From CALCMJ01 sp964475415 (GTDB lineage Bacteria > Bacteroidota > Bacteroidia > Chitinophagales > Saprospiraceae), in contig CAYYWZ010000006.1 in assembly GCA_964475415.1 (NCBI GenBank), positions 33,157 through 97,156 of the forward strand: 64,000 nt of DNA, in the 5' to 3' direction. The notes under the pieces were generated by a model, which was not told the DNA's origin, ran no database searches, and was given only the letters and a program-made list of their open reading frames with translations. Shown here piece after piece: positions 7,375 through 15,563 of the stretch. Position numbers and translations under genes: made by a program. The first letter of the stretch is position 1. The number at the start of each line of letters is the position of its first letter.

Positions 7375-9774
7375 ATGCGGTATTTCTACATATTAGTCTT
7401 GAGTATTTTTACGCTATTTCTAGCTCTAGCATTTAATGGCTCTCTATCTTTTTCTAAACTACTGCCAGTGGGGAAAATCTTAGACCCTTACCATGGAATA
7501 TGGCAAAACACTAAGGGATTACCAACAAAGTTAAACTTAAGTACAGAAAATATTTCTAACGCAATACATGTAGTTCTAGATGATCGTGAAGTTCCACACA
7601 TTTTTGCAGAAAACCTATGTGATGCACTTTATGCCCAAGGCTATCTCGCGGCAAGCAATAGATTATTTCAGATGGATCTTACCGCTAGATCTTCTGGAGG
7701 TAGACTTTCTGAATTATTCGGCAAAAGAACCATTGACAGAGATATAGAAATTAGAAAAAAAGGCTATCTATCAAGTGCAAAGATGCAGGTCGAAAAATGG
7801 AAAAGTTCTCCCGACTCAAAATATATAAACGCATACATAAATGGAGTAAATAAATACATATCTCAGCTTGCTTATAAAGATCTACCAGTAGAATATAAAC
7901 TGACAAATACCAAGCCTGAAGCTTGGACTCTGCTGAACTCCCAACTGATACAAAAATCTATGGCTCGAACACTTGCTGGCCGAACTGAAGATATACCTAA
8001 TAGTAATCTAAGAAGTGCCTTAGGTGACGATCTATACAACGAACTCTACAGTGGTATAAACCCTAAAGACATTCCTATTATTCCAGCAGAAAAAGAGTAC
8101 AGTTTTACACCTGTTTACGATGATTACGATTCTACTATGAATATTATAAAGACTTTCCCTCACAAAACTTACGAACAGCCAGCAAAAGGACTGGGAAGTA
8201 ATAACTGGGCTGTGACAGGAAATAAATCTGTAACTGGAAATCCCATATTGTGTAATGATCCTCACCTACAACTTACGTTACCTTCTATATGGTATGAAAT
8301 ACAAATCCATACGCCTAAATTTAATGCTTATGGTGTGTCTATACCAGGAGTTCCAGGAATAGTGATAGGATTCAATGAAGATATGGCATGGGGAGAAACT
8401 AATGTAGGTCAAGATATAACAGACTGGTACAATATAAAGTATGTCAGTAATGAAAAAACTCATTACTATCTGGATGGAGAAAAGAGAAAGGTAGAAGTCA
8501 AAAAAGAAATAATAAAAGTCAGAAATGGAAAGAATATAGAACTAGATATTCCATATACAGACTGGGGGCCTATAATTTTTGAGTCTAATGATGCACAACA
8601 CGACTTGGCAATGTCATGGTTAGGCAACTCAGATTTCGAATCCACAGATTTTATGGTATTTGTAAATGCTATGCGCACAAAATCGTATGAAGAATACTTG
8701 GAAATAAGCAAAGATTTTATGGTGCCAGCTCAAAACTTTTTGGCAGCAGATAGGCAGGGAAATATAGGCATAAGAATCAATGGTATATTCGCTGCTAAGC
8801 AATTCGGAGATGGTGTGTTTGTGAAAGATGGTTCCAACTCAAGAGCTGGATTTGATACCTTCATTCCTAGAGAACAAAATCCACAAATACTGAATCCCTC
8901 GAGTGAGCATATCTCCTCTGCTAACCAAAGATCAGCTGCGGAAAATTATCCCTATTTCTACAATGGAGGTTTCGAAAATTATCGAGGGCGAATTATCCAC
9001 AACTACCTAGAAAACAACACAAAGATGGATGTAGAAAAGATGAAAAACTTCCAGCTTAATGTTACTAGTCTTAAAGGTAAAGAACTGCTTCCTATCTTAC
9101 TTAAGAATGTTAGACAGTCTAAACTATCTGAAAAGGAAGGCGTAATTTTAAAAAAACTACAATCATGGGATTACAAATATTCAGCTGATTCAGAGGCTGC
9201 AACTTACTTCCATGTATGGAATAGAAAAGTTATGCGTGGCATCTTTGATGAAATTCTAGATCTAAGAGAAGAAATGTCAGTAGTATTCCCTCCCACATGG
9301 AAAACAAATAATCTGATTATAGAGAATCCAACGCATACCATTTTTGATAATAAGCAAACAGATAACATAGAGCATGCATCAGATATCATTACACAAGCAC
9401 TAGTAGAAACTGCTGAGGATTTAGAAGGAAAAGAAAATATAGCTTGGGGTTCTTATAGAGCTTTCAAGATTCCACATATATCTAGAATTCCTTCCTTTAG
9501 CAGTAAGGAGGTTATAACGGGCGGAAATGGTGATGTACTGAATGCTATAACTGGAAGAACTGGACCATCATGGCGAATGATCGTAGCTACTGGAGAAGAA
9601 ATAGAAGCTTATGGCATCTATCCAGGCGGGCAGTCTGGAAATCCTGCTAGTAAGAATTATAAAAATAGTGTCCAAGACTGGGCAAATGGACAGTATTACA
9701 AGTTGTCCTTATACGATAATCCAGAGCTAGTAGAGAACAATAGCAGTACGATAAGGATACAACCGAAGAATTAA
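7375..9774 (+). CDS. Penicillin acylase family N-terminal-nucleophile hydrolase
   Basis: A 799-residue penicillin G acylase-type precursor. A hydrophobic signal or anchor lies at residues 1-25. The alpha chain has the typical RDxxGVPHIFA-like stretch (DREVPHIFAEN). The beta chain would begin at the nucleophile Ser275 in GSNNWAV, freed by self-cleavage. Downstream are the conserved NDPHLQLTLPSIWYE and the C-terminal YPGGQSGNPASKNY. The family hydrolyses amide bonds in the periplasm, including beta-lactam side chains and acyl-homoserine lactones. The true substrate cannot be told. The stop overlaps the next start by one base, so the two genes are co-translated. Confidence 0.92.
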   Translation: MRYFYILVLSIFTLFLALAFNGSLSFSKLLPVGKILDPYHGIWQNTKGLPTKLNLSTENISNAIHVVLDDREVPHIFAENLCDALYAQGYLAASNRLFQMDLTARSSGGRLSELFGKRTIDRDIEIRKKGYLSSAKMQVEKWKSSPDSKYINAYINGVNKYISQLAYKDLPVEYKLTNTKPEAWTLLNSQLIQKSMARTLAGRTEDIPNSNLRSALGDDLYNELYSGINPKDIPIIPAEKEYSFTPVYDDYDSTMNIIKTFPHKTYEQPAKGLGSNNWAVTGNKSVTGNPILCNDPHLQLTLPSIWYEIQIHTPKFNAYGVSIPGVPGIVIGFNEDMAWGETNVGQDITDWYNIKYVSNEKTHYYLDGEKRKVEVKKEIIKVRNGKNIELDIPYTDWGPIIFESNDAQHDLAMSWLGNSDFESTDFMVFVNAMRTKSYEEYLEISKDFMVPAQNFLAADRQGNIGIRINGIFAAKQFGDGVFVKDGSNSRAGFDTFIPREQNPQILNPSSEHISSANQRSAAENYPYFYNGGFENYRGRIIHNYLENNTKMDVEKMKNFQLNVTSLKGKELLPILLKNVRQSKLSEKEGVILKKLQSWDYKYSADSEAATYFHVWNRKVMRGIFDEILDLREEMSVVFPPTWKTNNLIIENPTHTIFDNKQTDNIEHASDIITQALVETAEDLEGKENIAWGSYRAFKIPHISRIPSFSSKEVITGGNGDVLNAITGRTGPSWRMIVATGEEIEAYGIYPGGQSGNPASKNYKNSVQDWANGQYYKLSLYDNPELVENNSSTIRIQPKN

Positions 9775-10130
9775 TGAAAAATATTATAACCTACATATTA
9801 GTCATAATAGTCTTAGCAGCAGTGACACAGCTTATTCTGCCTTGGTGGATTATAATCATTATTGCATTAATCGTAAGTTTTATATTCAATTTGAGTAAGG
9901 CCAAAAGTTTTGGTGGTGCATTCATAGCGTTATTCGTTTTATGGTGCTTAGGCGCTGCCTATCTAGATGTCAATAACCAGTCTGATATGGGATCATTAGT
10001 TATGGGACTCGTAGGAACAGAGCTTCCTAATTTTGCTGCTTACATACTCACAGGTTTAGTAGGAGGAGTTATGGCAGGACTAGGTGGTCTTATAGGCAGT
10101 ATGGTTAGATCATCTAAAAATCAAGCTTAA
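9774..10130 (+). CDS. Small membrane protein of unknown function
   Basis: A 118-residue protein made almost entirely of hydrophobic segments, with about four predicted spans (roughly residues 5-40, 50-65, 70-80 and 88-110). It ends in a short basic tail. I do not recognise the family. The ATG shares its first base with the last base of the acylase-family stop codon (TAATG), which shows translational coupling. It may support that enzyme or simply share its transcript. No catalytic motif is visible. Confidence 0.75.
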   Translation: MKNIITYILVIIVLAAVTQLILPWWIIIIIALIVSFIFNLSKAKSFGGAFIALFVLWCLGAAYLDVNNQSDMGSLVMGLVGTELPNFAAYILTGLVGGVMAGLGGLIGSMVRSSKNQA

Positions 10131-10370
10131 AAAGTTTAACATATCTAAGATAGCAAATACGGCAAGCTAGACTTCTCTCAACCATTATGATGGAGCTCGT
10201 AATATTGCTGTTATAAATAGCTTATAAAAACAGGCTAAGCTTTTCTAAATAAATAGAAATTCATTAATATAAAAGAAGATCGAAATAAACATATTACGAT
10301 TATTTTTAATACATACATATATGAATTTCAATTATTTAAAAAATAAAAATATGAAAATACATATTATAAA
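10131..10370. other. Intergenic stretch before the ncRNA candidate
   Basis: No gene is seen. A weak hairpin (AGCTTA 10219-10224 with TAAGCT 10236-10241, then TTTTCT) could end the upstream operon, but the stem is short. Confidence 0.4.
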
Positions 10371-10402
10371 TTTTTGTAATATGAAAAAGGATATTACATT
10401 TG
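10371..10402 (+). promoter_or_regulatory. Strong Bacteroidota promoter before the ncRNA candidate
   Basis: TTTTTG (10371-10376) and TACATTTG (10395-10402) are separated by 18 nt, a full match to the Bacteroidota -33/-7 consensus. Transcription should start near 10408, almost 200 nt before the next start codon. Confidence 0.7.
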
Positions 10403-10407
10403 TAGTG

Positions 10408-10560
10408 CAATGGAAGTATTGCTTTAAATAATTAGTTTTCTTGAGATCCTTATAGGAACTATGCTCAGTAGAGGTCATCTTAAAAACCGATAAAAAGATA
10501 ATCTACATTTTTCATTCTCACGTGTGGAATGTTTATTGCTGCTGCATAGTTTCTTTTTTT
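10408..10560 (+). ncRNA. Candidate structured small RNA, 6S-like architecture
   Basis: The transcript from the promoter just upstream would be about 150 nt. Its 5' end can form the hairpin GCAAT/ATTGC. The main fold is a long-range helix: GGAACTATGC (10455-10464) pairs with GCATAGTTTC (10544-10553), and after a small bulge CAGTAG (10466-10471) pairs with TTGCTG (10536-10541). An apical hairpin CATTC/GAATG (10513-10517 and 10527-10531) closes the top. The closing helix runs straight into seven T (10554-10560), as in an intrinsic terminator. A long rod with an open middle is the layout of 6S RNA, but I see no diagnostic primary sequence. It could also be a 5' leader of the next gene. Confidence 0.45.
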
Positions 10561-10588
10561 ATCTTGTGTTGAATCTAAACACAAAAGA
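10560..10588 (+). promoter_or_regulatory. Hairpin just upstream of the metallopeptidase start
   Basis: ATCTTGTGTT and AACACAA(AA)GAT pair around a 7-nt loop, ending 10 nt before the next ATG. No T-run follows, so it is not a terminator. It could affect translation of the downstream lipoprotein gene if the small transcript reads through. Confidence 0.35.
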
Positions 10589-10598
10589 TTATTAGCAG

Positions 10599-11657
10599 AT
10601 GCTTATAGACAAGATTATAAAATATGCTATACCGAGCTGTATAGTAGTCCTTCTATTACTAGAATCCTGCAATCCACGTGCTAGTAAAAACATACCACAG
10701 AAAAACACTTCTACACGTACCCATATTAATTTTCCATCTTATATTCGTTCTCAATCTCTGATTACTACTGACAACAAAGAACATTTCTTCTCTAGGTTAG
10801 CTAATCTAGATATGAGTATACAGCTTAAAGATAATAATGGAAACAGTCCTAAGAATAAAACGCTGAAGGCCTATAAAAACTTATTGCGATCAGAAGTTCT
10901 CCCTCCCACTGATATAGAGAAAGAGAAAGTAAAAACAAGCTTTGACACAATTGCTAATTACCTAGACAAACTGAATATCAGCACCAACATAGACACCATT
11001 CATATTATAAAAATAAGTGGTGCAGCCTACGGATCTGAAGCCTTTTATACAAGAGAGAATTGTATCATGATACCTGAAGCACAATTCGGAATGAGCAGCA
11101 AGGGTTTTACGGATGTAATGCTGCATGAGTTATTCCATATCGTATCGCGATATGATGAGGAAATAAAAGATAAGGCATATGACTTGATAGGTTTCCATAA
11201 GATTAATGCTTACCAAGTGCGAAATATAAATCTCCAGAAACAAATATTGCTTAATCCCGACGGGCTAAGTAATAATTACGCTATAAGCTTAACTGATCCT
11301 GCTGGTAAAACCTTAGAAGCGGTTCCTGTTATCTATTCTAAACAAACACGCTATCAGCAATTTGTACCTGACTTTTTCAACTACATACAGTTTGATTTAT
11401 TTGCTATCGAAGATAGTAAGAGTACAAGCCCCTATATAAAGGAAAAACCTATACAAATAACATCTATAGATAAGTCGTATTATAGTGACTTCTTTAGACA
11501 GATTTCAGATAATACACAATATATAATTCACCCTGATGAAATCATGGCTGATAACTTCATGCTCATGATAAATGCTTACATTAACAATAATTTTGAAGAC
11601 TTTTCTACTGAAGGAAGGGCAATATTAGATAAATTGCATAAAATTTTTACATCTTAA
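10599..11657 (+). CDS. Lipoprotein with HExxH metallopeptidase motif
   Basis: A 352-residue protein with a lipoprotein signal: hydrophobic stretch VVLLLLESC with the lipidated Cys at 24. Residues 176-180 are HELFH, the zincin zinc-binding motif, preceded by TDVML. Near the C-terminus HPDEIMADNF offers a glutamate that could be the third zinc ligand, as in gluzincins. It is therefore probably a membrane-anchored zinc peptidase facing the periplasm. I do not recognise a named family. The K+ channel gene follows after 6 bp, so the two are likely co-transcribed. Confidence 0.72.
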   Translation: MLIDKIIKYAIPSCIVVLLLLESCNPRASKNIPQKNTSTRTHINFPSYIRSQSLITTDNKEHFFSRLANLDMSIQLKDNNGNSPKNKTLKAYKNLLRSEVLPPTDIEKEKVKTSFDTIANYLDKLNISTNIDTIHIIKISGAAYGSEAFYTRENCIMIPEAQFGMSSKGFTDVMLHELFHIVSRYDEEIKDKAYDLIGFHKINAYQVRNINLQKQILLNPDGLSNNYAISLTDPAGKTLEAVPVIYSKQTRYQQFVPDFFNYIQFDLFAIEDSKSTSPYIKEKPIQITSIDKSYYSDFFRQISDNTQYIIHPDEIMADNFMLMINAYINNNFEDFSTEGRAILDKLHKIFTS

Positions 11658-11663
11658 GGAATC

Positions 11664-12503
11664 ATGATATCCGATAAACCAGAGAATTTTAGTGATTTTA
11701 GAGAGTGGTTACACGAGGTAATTTTCGAAGCTGATACTAAGGCTGGAAAAATATTTGATGAAGTACTTCTCGTTCTTATCCTCCTTAGCGTGTTCACTGT
11801 TATCATGGAAACAGTTGATGATTTTGACAAAAAATATCACCTTCTTTTTTTTATACTAGAATGGATATTCACTATCATCTTCACAATAGAGTATGCTCTA
11901 AGGCTATATTGTGTATACAAGCCTATCAAATATGCTAGAAGCTTCTATGGTATAGTAGATCTTGTATCTATTGTACCGACCTATCTGAGTTTACTAATTG
12001 TAGGAACACAATACTTCGCTGTAATTAGAGCTATAAGATTATTAAGGGTTTTCAGAATATTCAAGCTAGGAAGTTTTGTTAAGCAAAGTCACGTACTTGG
12101 TACGGCCTTAAGAAAAAGTAGAGACAAAATATTAGTTTTCCTTTTTGCAGTGGCTATTCTTGTAACCATTTTTGGAGCGATTATGTACCTTATAGAAGGT
12201 GGACAAAACGAACAGTTTGACAGTATACCTAGAAGTATTTATTGGGCCATTGTTACCCTGACCACTGTAGGATACGGAGATATACATCCCAATACTGCTA
12301 TGGGACAGTTTATTGCCGCTCTTGTAATGATCTTAGGTTATGCTGTAATAGCTGTACCTACGGGTATCGTTACATCAGATATTATCAACACTAGTGCAAA
12401 TGAAACCAAAGTAAGTACACAAGCTTGCAGATATTGCTCAAAAGAAGGTCACGCTTCGGACGCAGCTTATTGTAAATACTGTGGAGAACAGTTAAACCTG
12501 TAA
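11664..12503 (+). CDS. Voltage-gated K+ channel-like ion transporter with C-terminal zinc ribbon
   Basis: A 279-residue six-span channel subunit. Helices S1-S4 cover about residues 30-135. S4 is arginine-rich (RAIRLLRVFRIFK, 122-134), the voltage sensor. The pore between S5 and S6 holds the selectivity filter TVGYGD (201-206), diagnostic for potassium. The cytoplasmic tail ends in a four-Cys zinc ribbon (C255, C258, C270, C273), not part of classical prokaryotic Kv channels but found in some bacterial ion-transporter proteins. It follows the metallopeptidase gene after 6 bp. Tetramer formation is inferred from the family. Confidence 0.93.
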   Translation: MISDKPENFSDFREWLHEVIFEADTKAGKIFDEVLLVLILLSVFTVIMETVDDFDKKYHLLFFILEWIFTIIFTIEYALRLYCVYKPIKYARSFYGIVDLVSIVPTYLSLLIVGTQYFAVIRAIRLLRVFRIFKLGSFVKQSHVLGTALRKSRDKILVFLFAVAILVTIFGAIMYLIEGGQNEQFDSIPRSIYWAIVTLTTVGYGDIHPNTAMGQFIAALVMILGYAVIAVPTGIVTSDIINTSANETKVSTQACRYCSKEGHASDAAYCKYCGEQLNL

Positions 12504-12530
12504 GGAGACTTCAGCTTATTATTATCAGTC

Positions 12531-13226
12531 TTATATTTCTTCTTTTAATAGATTGTAGGTTTCTTTTAGATCTGTAATTTCATAAGTAGGCTTCAAATTC
12601 AGATGATTAGGATTCTTATGAGGGTTAAACCAACAGGTATCTATGTTGTATATTATGCCACCCTGTATATCAGACTGTAATGAATCGCCAATCATCAATA
12701 CATCTGATTTGTCTGGATTCCCTGACTTAGCAAAACATTGTTCAAAAAATCCTTTGTGAGGCTTAGCAACTTTTATTTCTTCTGATACAATGATAGCTTC
12801 AAAATATTTTTCCAATCCTCCATTACTGAGTCTTGGATATTGTACCTGTGTCAATCCATTTGTCGCTGCTACCAGGGTATAATCTTGAGCAAGATCCTCT
12901 ATAAGAGTAATCGCATGATCCACATAAGCTGGAAATTCTACTAAATATTCTAGGTATCTCTGATTAGCAACATATCCATCTCCTTCAAACTTGATATAAT
13001 CAAAAAACAGCTGGAATCGCTTTCTCTTGAGTTCTTTCTGATCTATCAATCTTTTTTCTAGTTCGGACCAAACTTCAGCATTTATTTTTTTATAAACTTC
13101 GTAATGATCAGATTCTTCTTCTATGTCATAACTTTTAAGCAAAGCCGAAAATGCCAATTTACTACTAGCATTAAAATCAAATATAGTATTATCAAGGTCG
13201 AAAAATAAATGTGTATATTTTGACAT
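12531..13226 (-). CDS. yjjG: YjjG-type HAD phosphatase (noncanonical pyrimidine nucleotidase)
   Basis: A 231-residue HAD-IA hydrolase. Motif I is FFDLDNTIFDF at residues 8-18 with the nucleophile and acid/base Asp pair. Motif II is ATNG, motif III the Lys in VAKPHKGFF, and motif IV MIGDSLQSDIQGG. Together with the length these fit YjjG, a house-cleaning 5'-nucleotidase that removes noncanonical pyrimidine nucleotides. It starts 6 bp after the DoxX gene and shares its strand, so the two form an operon. The exact substrate is inferred from family only. Confidence 0.88.
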   Translation of the reverse strand: MSKYTHLFFDLDNTIFDFNASSKLAFSALLKSYDIEEESDHYEVYKKINAEVWSELEKRLIDQKELKRKRFQLFFDYIKFEGDGYVANQRYLEYLVEFPAYVDHAITLIEDLAQDYTLVAATNGLTQVQYPRLSNGGLEKYFEAIIVSEEIKVAKPHKGFFEQCFAKSGNPDKSDVLMIGDSLQSDIQGGIIYNIDTCWFNPHKNPNHLNLKPTYEITDLKETYNLLKEEI

Positions 13227-13232
13227 TTTTGT

Positions 13233-13649
13233 TTACTTAGGTAATCGCATAACATGTATCAATCTTTTTACACTATACTTTCCTGCACTATTAGCTACAA
13301 GTAAGAGCAATCCACCGCAAATAGCCATATTTCTCATAAAGTAAAGTGCATTCAATCGTTTAATATCTATAGGATCATTCCAGAAAGAATATACAATAAA
13401 TGTAAAAGGTAACCAATATAGTAGCAAGAGTAGAGCTCCTACGTTAGAGTAATACCCTAAAATCACCATAATACTTCCGATAAGTAGAAAGATAATTACT
13501 GCTACTAATAGGAAACCTGGTTTCCAAGTTAAACCATATACCTCCATGGTTTCTTTAGTATTATGGAAATAAATGATAGAATCAAAGGCTTCGTAAAGAA
13601 AAATAAATCCAATAAAAATCCTTCCTAATAAATCAGCAATATCCTTCAT
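13233..13649 (-). CDS. DoxX family membrane protein
   Basis: A 138-residue protein with four hydrophobic spans. It begins with the DoxX-type helix DLLGRIFIGFIFLYEAFDS and later has GSIMVILGYYSNVGALLLLLYWLPFTF. DoxX/DoxD-like proteins sit in the inner membrane; their role is varied and mostly unknown, often tied to redox or sulfur stress. It is the first gene of a two-gene minus-strand operon with the YjjG phosphatase. Family assignment is good, function open. Confidence 0.82.
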   Translation of the reverse strand: MKDIADLLGRIFIGFIFLYEAFDSIIYFHNTKETMEVYGLTWKPGFLLVAVIIFLLIGSIMVILGYYSNVGALLLLLYWLPFTFIVYSFWNDPIDIKRLNALYFMRNMAICGGLLLLVANSAGKYSVKRLIHVMRLPK

Positions 13650-13804
13650 GAGCAGCTTATCAAAATTCTGATTAAGTCACGAATATAGTCGCTTTAGCCG
13701 TATAAGCAAAGGTATATAGATTATAGTTTGAGAATAAGCCTATCGCCAATTTTTAAACAAATAGCTAAGTAGATAAATATTTAACCTATAATCCTAAAAT
13801 TAAC

Positions 13805-13812
13805 TAATTTTG
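13805..13812 (+). promoter_or_regulatory. -7 promoter element of the alpha/beta hydrolase gene
   Basis: TAATTTTG is an exact TAnnTTTG match on the plus strand in the divergent gap between the DoxX and hydrolase genes. It predicts a leader of about 90 nt to the TTG start. Confidence 0.45.
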
Positions 13813-13910
13813 GTAGCTCATAAATTTCACAAATAAGCATTACTATCCAACAAGTTATCATCAAAATACTCAGTTTCACGATTAACACGTTTGTTATCAT
13901 TTTTCCTTGG

Positions 13911-14672
13911 TTGGGAAAGAAAATAGTATTTGCTGTATTCAAAATTCCTAAAAAGAAAAAATCTAACCCTAGTAGGCAGTTATTTATACAAAATAGCGAA
14001 GCCTCCTCTTTTAATCATAAAGGCCTTAGAATAGCATACTTTCGATGGAGAGGCTCAGGAGAAAAAATATTACTACTCCACGGATGGGGAAGCGATTCTG
14101 GAAGGTGGAAAATATTCGTTCCCTTACTGCAAGAAGCTGGTTATGATATCCATGCTATAGATGCGCCTGCTCATGGTAAATCTGGAGGTAAGTTTTTTAC
14201 ACCTAAGGAATACGCAGAAGCTATATCTTCATATATAGATAACAATAAAATAGTCATACTGATAGGTCATTCTGCAGGAGCTTACACAACGATCTATTAT
14301 TCTTCTAATTTTACACACCAGCTAAATAAATTAGTAGCACTTGCTCCTACCTTCGATCTCAATGATGTTATTATAGGTATGAAAGAAATGCTAAAACTTA
14401 ATGATCAATCTATTAGCTTACTAAAAGAAGAATTCCAAAATGTATACGGTGCGCCAATAGAGAATTTCAGAGCAGATGTATTAGCAAAAAATATATCAAC
14501 TGATGCCTTGCTTATCCATGACGAAGATGACGACATCCTGCCTGTCAATGGAAGTAAAATACTTGCAAGCACATGGGATACTGTAGAATATATACAGACG
14601 AGCAAATTAGGTCATGGACTAAATAATAAGAAGCTCTATATGCGTATTATAAATTTCTTAAAATCTAGCTAA
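13911..14672 (+). CDS. Alpha/beta-fold hydrolase
   Basis: A 253-residue alpha/beta hydrolase. The oxyanion-hole motif LLHGWGSDSGRW is near residues 50-60, the nucleophile elbow GHSAGAY holds the Ser, an Asp lies in HDEDDDILP and the His in KLGHGLNN, so the triad is complete. The start is TTG at 13911: no in-frame ATG exists before the conserved core, and a TAnnTTTG element lies upstream. The stop overlaps the start of the next gene by one base, so the two are coupled. Substrate unknown; a serine esterase or thioesterase is likely. Confidence 0.87.
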   Translation: MGKKIVFAVFKIPKKKKSNPSRQLFIQNSEASSFNHKGLRIAYFRWRGSGEKILLLHGWGSDSGRWKIFVPLLQEAGYDIHAIDAPAHGKSGGKFFTPKEYAEAISSYIDNNKIVILIGHSAGAYTTIYYSSNFTHQLNKLVALAPTFDLNDVIIGMKEMLKLNDQSISLLKEEFQNVYGAPIENFRADVLAKNISTDALLIHDEDDDILPVNGSKILASTWDTVEYIQTSKLGHGLNNKKLYMRIINFLKSS

Positions 14673-15184
14673 TGAAAAAATCTTGGAAGGCAATTATCAG
14701 CAAAAGTGACAATGCCGTATGGGGACACTATGTTATTGTTCCTGACAAAATAGCAAAATCATTTCTAAGCAAAAAAATTAAAAGAGTTATCTGCACAATT
14801 AATGATGATCTGAATATCCATGCAGCACTCATGCCAAAAAAAGATGGTCAAGCTTTCATCAATATAAATAAGGAGATAAGAAAGAAATATAAATTAGAAG
14901 AGGGTTCTTCTCTAATGGTAGAAATTTTTGAGGATACAAGCAAATATGGAATGACGTTTCCCGAAGAGATGAAAGAACTAATGTTACAAGATCCAGAAGG
15001 TGAGGCTGTCTTTCACAAACTGACACCAGGCAAACAAAGAAGTCTGTTGTATCTCATTTCTAAACCCAAAACATCTGATAGTAGACTAAAAAAAGCACTG
15101 GTTATTTTAGATTATCTCAAAGCAACGGGAGGACAACTTGATTTCAAAGATCTGAATATAGCTTTCAAAGAATCAAACTACTAA
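14672..15184 (+). CDS. DUF1905/YdeI-OmpD-associated family protein
   Basis: A 170-residue soluble protein. The N-terminal ~90 residues fit DUF1905, with HYVIVPDKIAKSF and the later KDGQAFININKEIRKKY. The C-terminal part (KLTPGKQRSLLYLISK...RLKKALVIL) fits the YdeI or OmpD-associated domain. Members are linked to stress or peptide resistance in some bacteria, but the molecular role is unknown. It is translationally coupled to the hydrolase upstream. Its stop overlaps by 4 bp the end of the convergent yhhN fragment. Confidence 0.78.
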   Translation: MKKSWKAIISKSDNAVWGHYVIVPDKIAKSFLSKKIKRVICTINDDLNIHAALMPKKDGQAFININKEIRKKYKLEEGSSLMVEIFEDTSKYGMTFPEEMKELMLQDPEGEAVFHKLTPGKQRSLLYLISKPKTSDSRLKKALVILDYLKATGGQLDFKDLNIAFKESNY

Positions 15185-15528
15185 AATTGATTCTTGAGCC
15201 CTTTGACATAACCAAAAACAATCAAACCCTGAGCAGCCATATAACTCGACATAACAACTAGGTCAGCTTCCCATAAACTTATTCTGAATTTATTTATTCC
15301 TAGATAACTATCTGAAAAAACAAAGAGTAGTACACCCCAGAGCACTTGTTTATATCCAGAAACCTTCCATCTTACTGTAGCTGTAATTGCCATTGCTAGT
15401 ATGGATAAGGTATAACAGATGACAGGTAATCTAAGTCCACCCGTATGGTTCCATAAAAAGAAATTTAATAATATACCCACATGCGCCGTCTCTACAAGGT
15501 ACGAAGTAGATATGGTCGTCATATATCG
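15181..15528 (-). pseudogene. yhhN: YhhN (lysoplasmalogenase-like) gene, C-terminal fragment
   Basis: The minus frame codes for about 113 residues of the second half of a YhhN-type membrane protein: spans around ILLNFFLWNHTGGLRLPV and LAMAITATV, then the family signature LLFVFSDSYLGINKF. An internal ATG at 15522 opens the frame, but the first four or five helices are missing. They are found 2.4 kb away at 17927-18283 in the same orientation. The family cleaves the vinyl-ether bond of lysoplasmalogens. The fragment is probably non-functional. The break point carries one copy of a 10-bp inverted repeat. Confidence 0.8.
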
Positions 15529-15563
15529 TGTTATGAGCTTTTAACTCTAAACTTTCAAATCGA

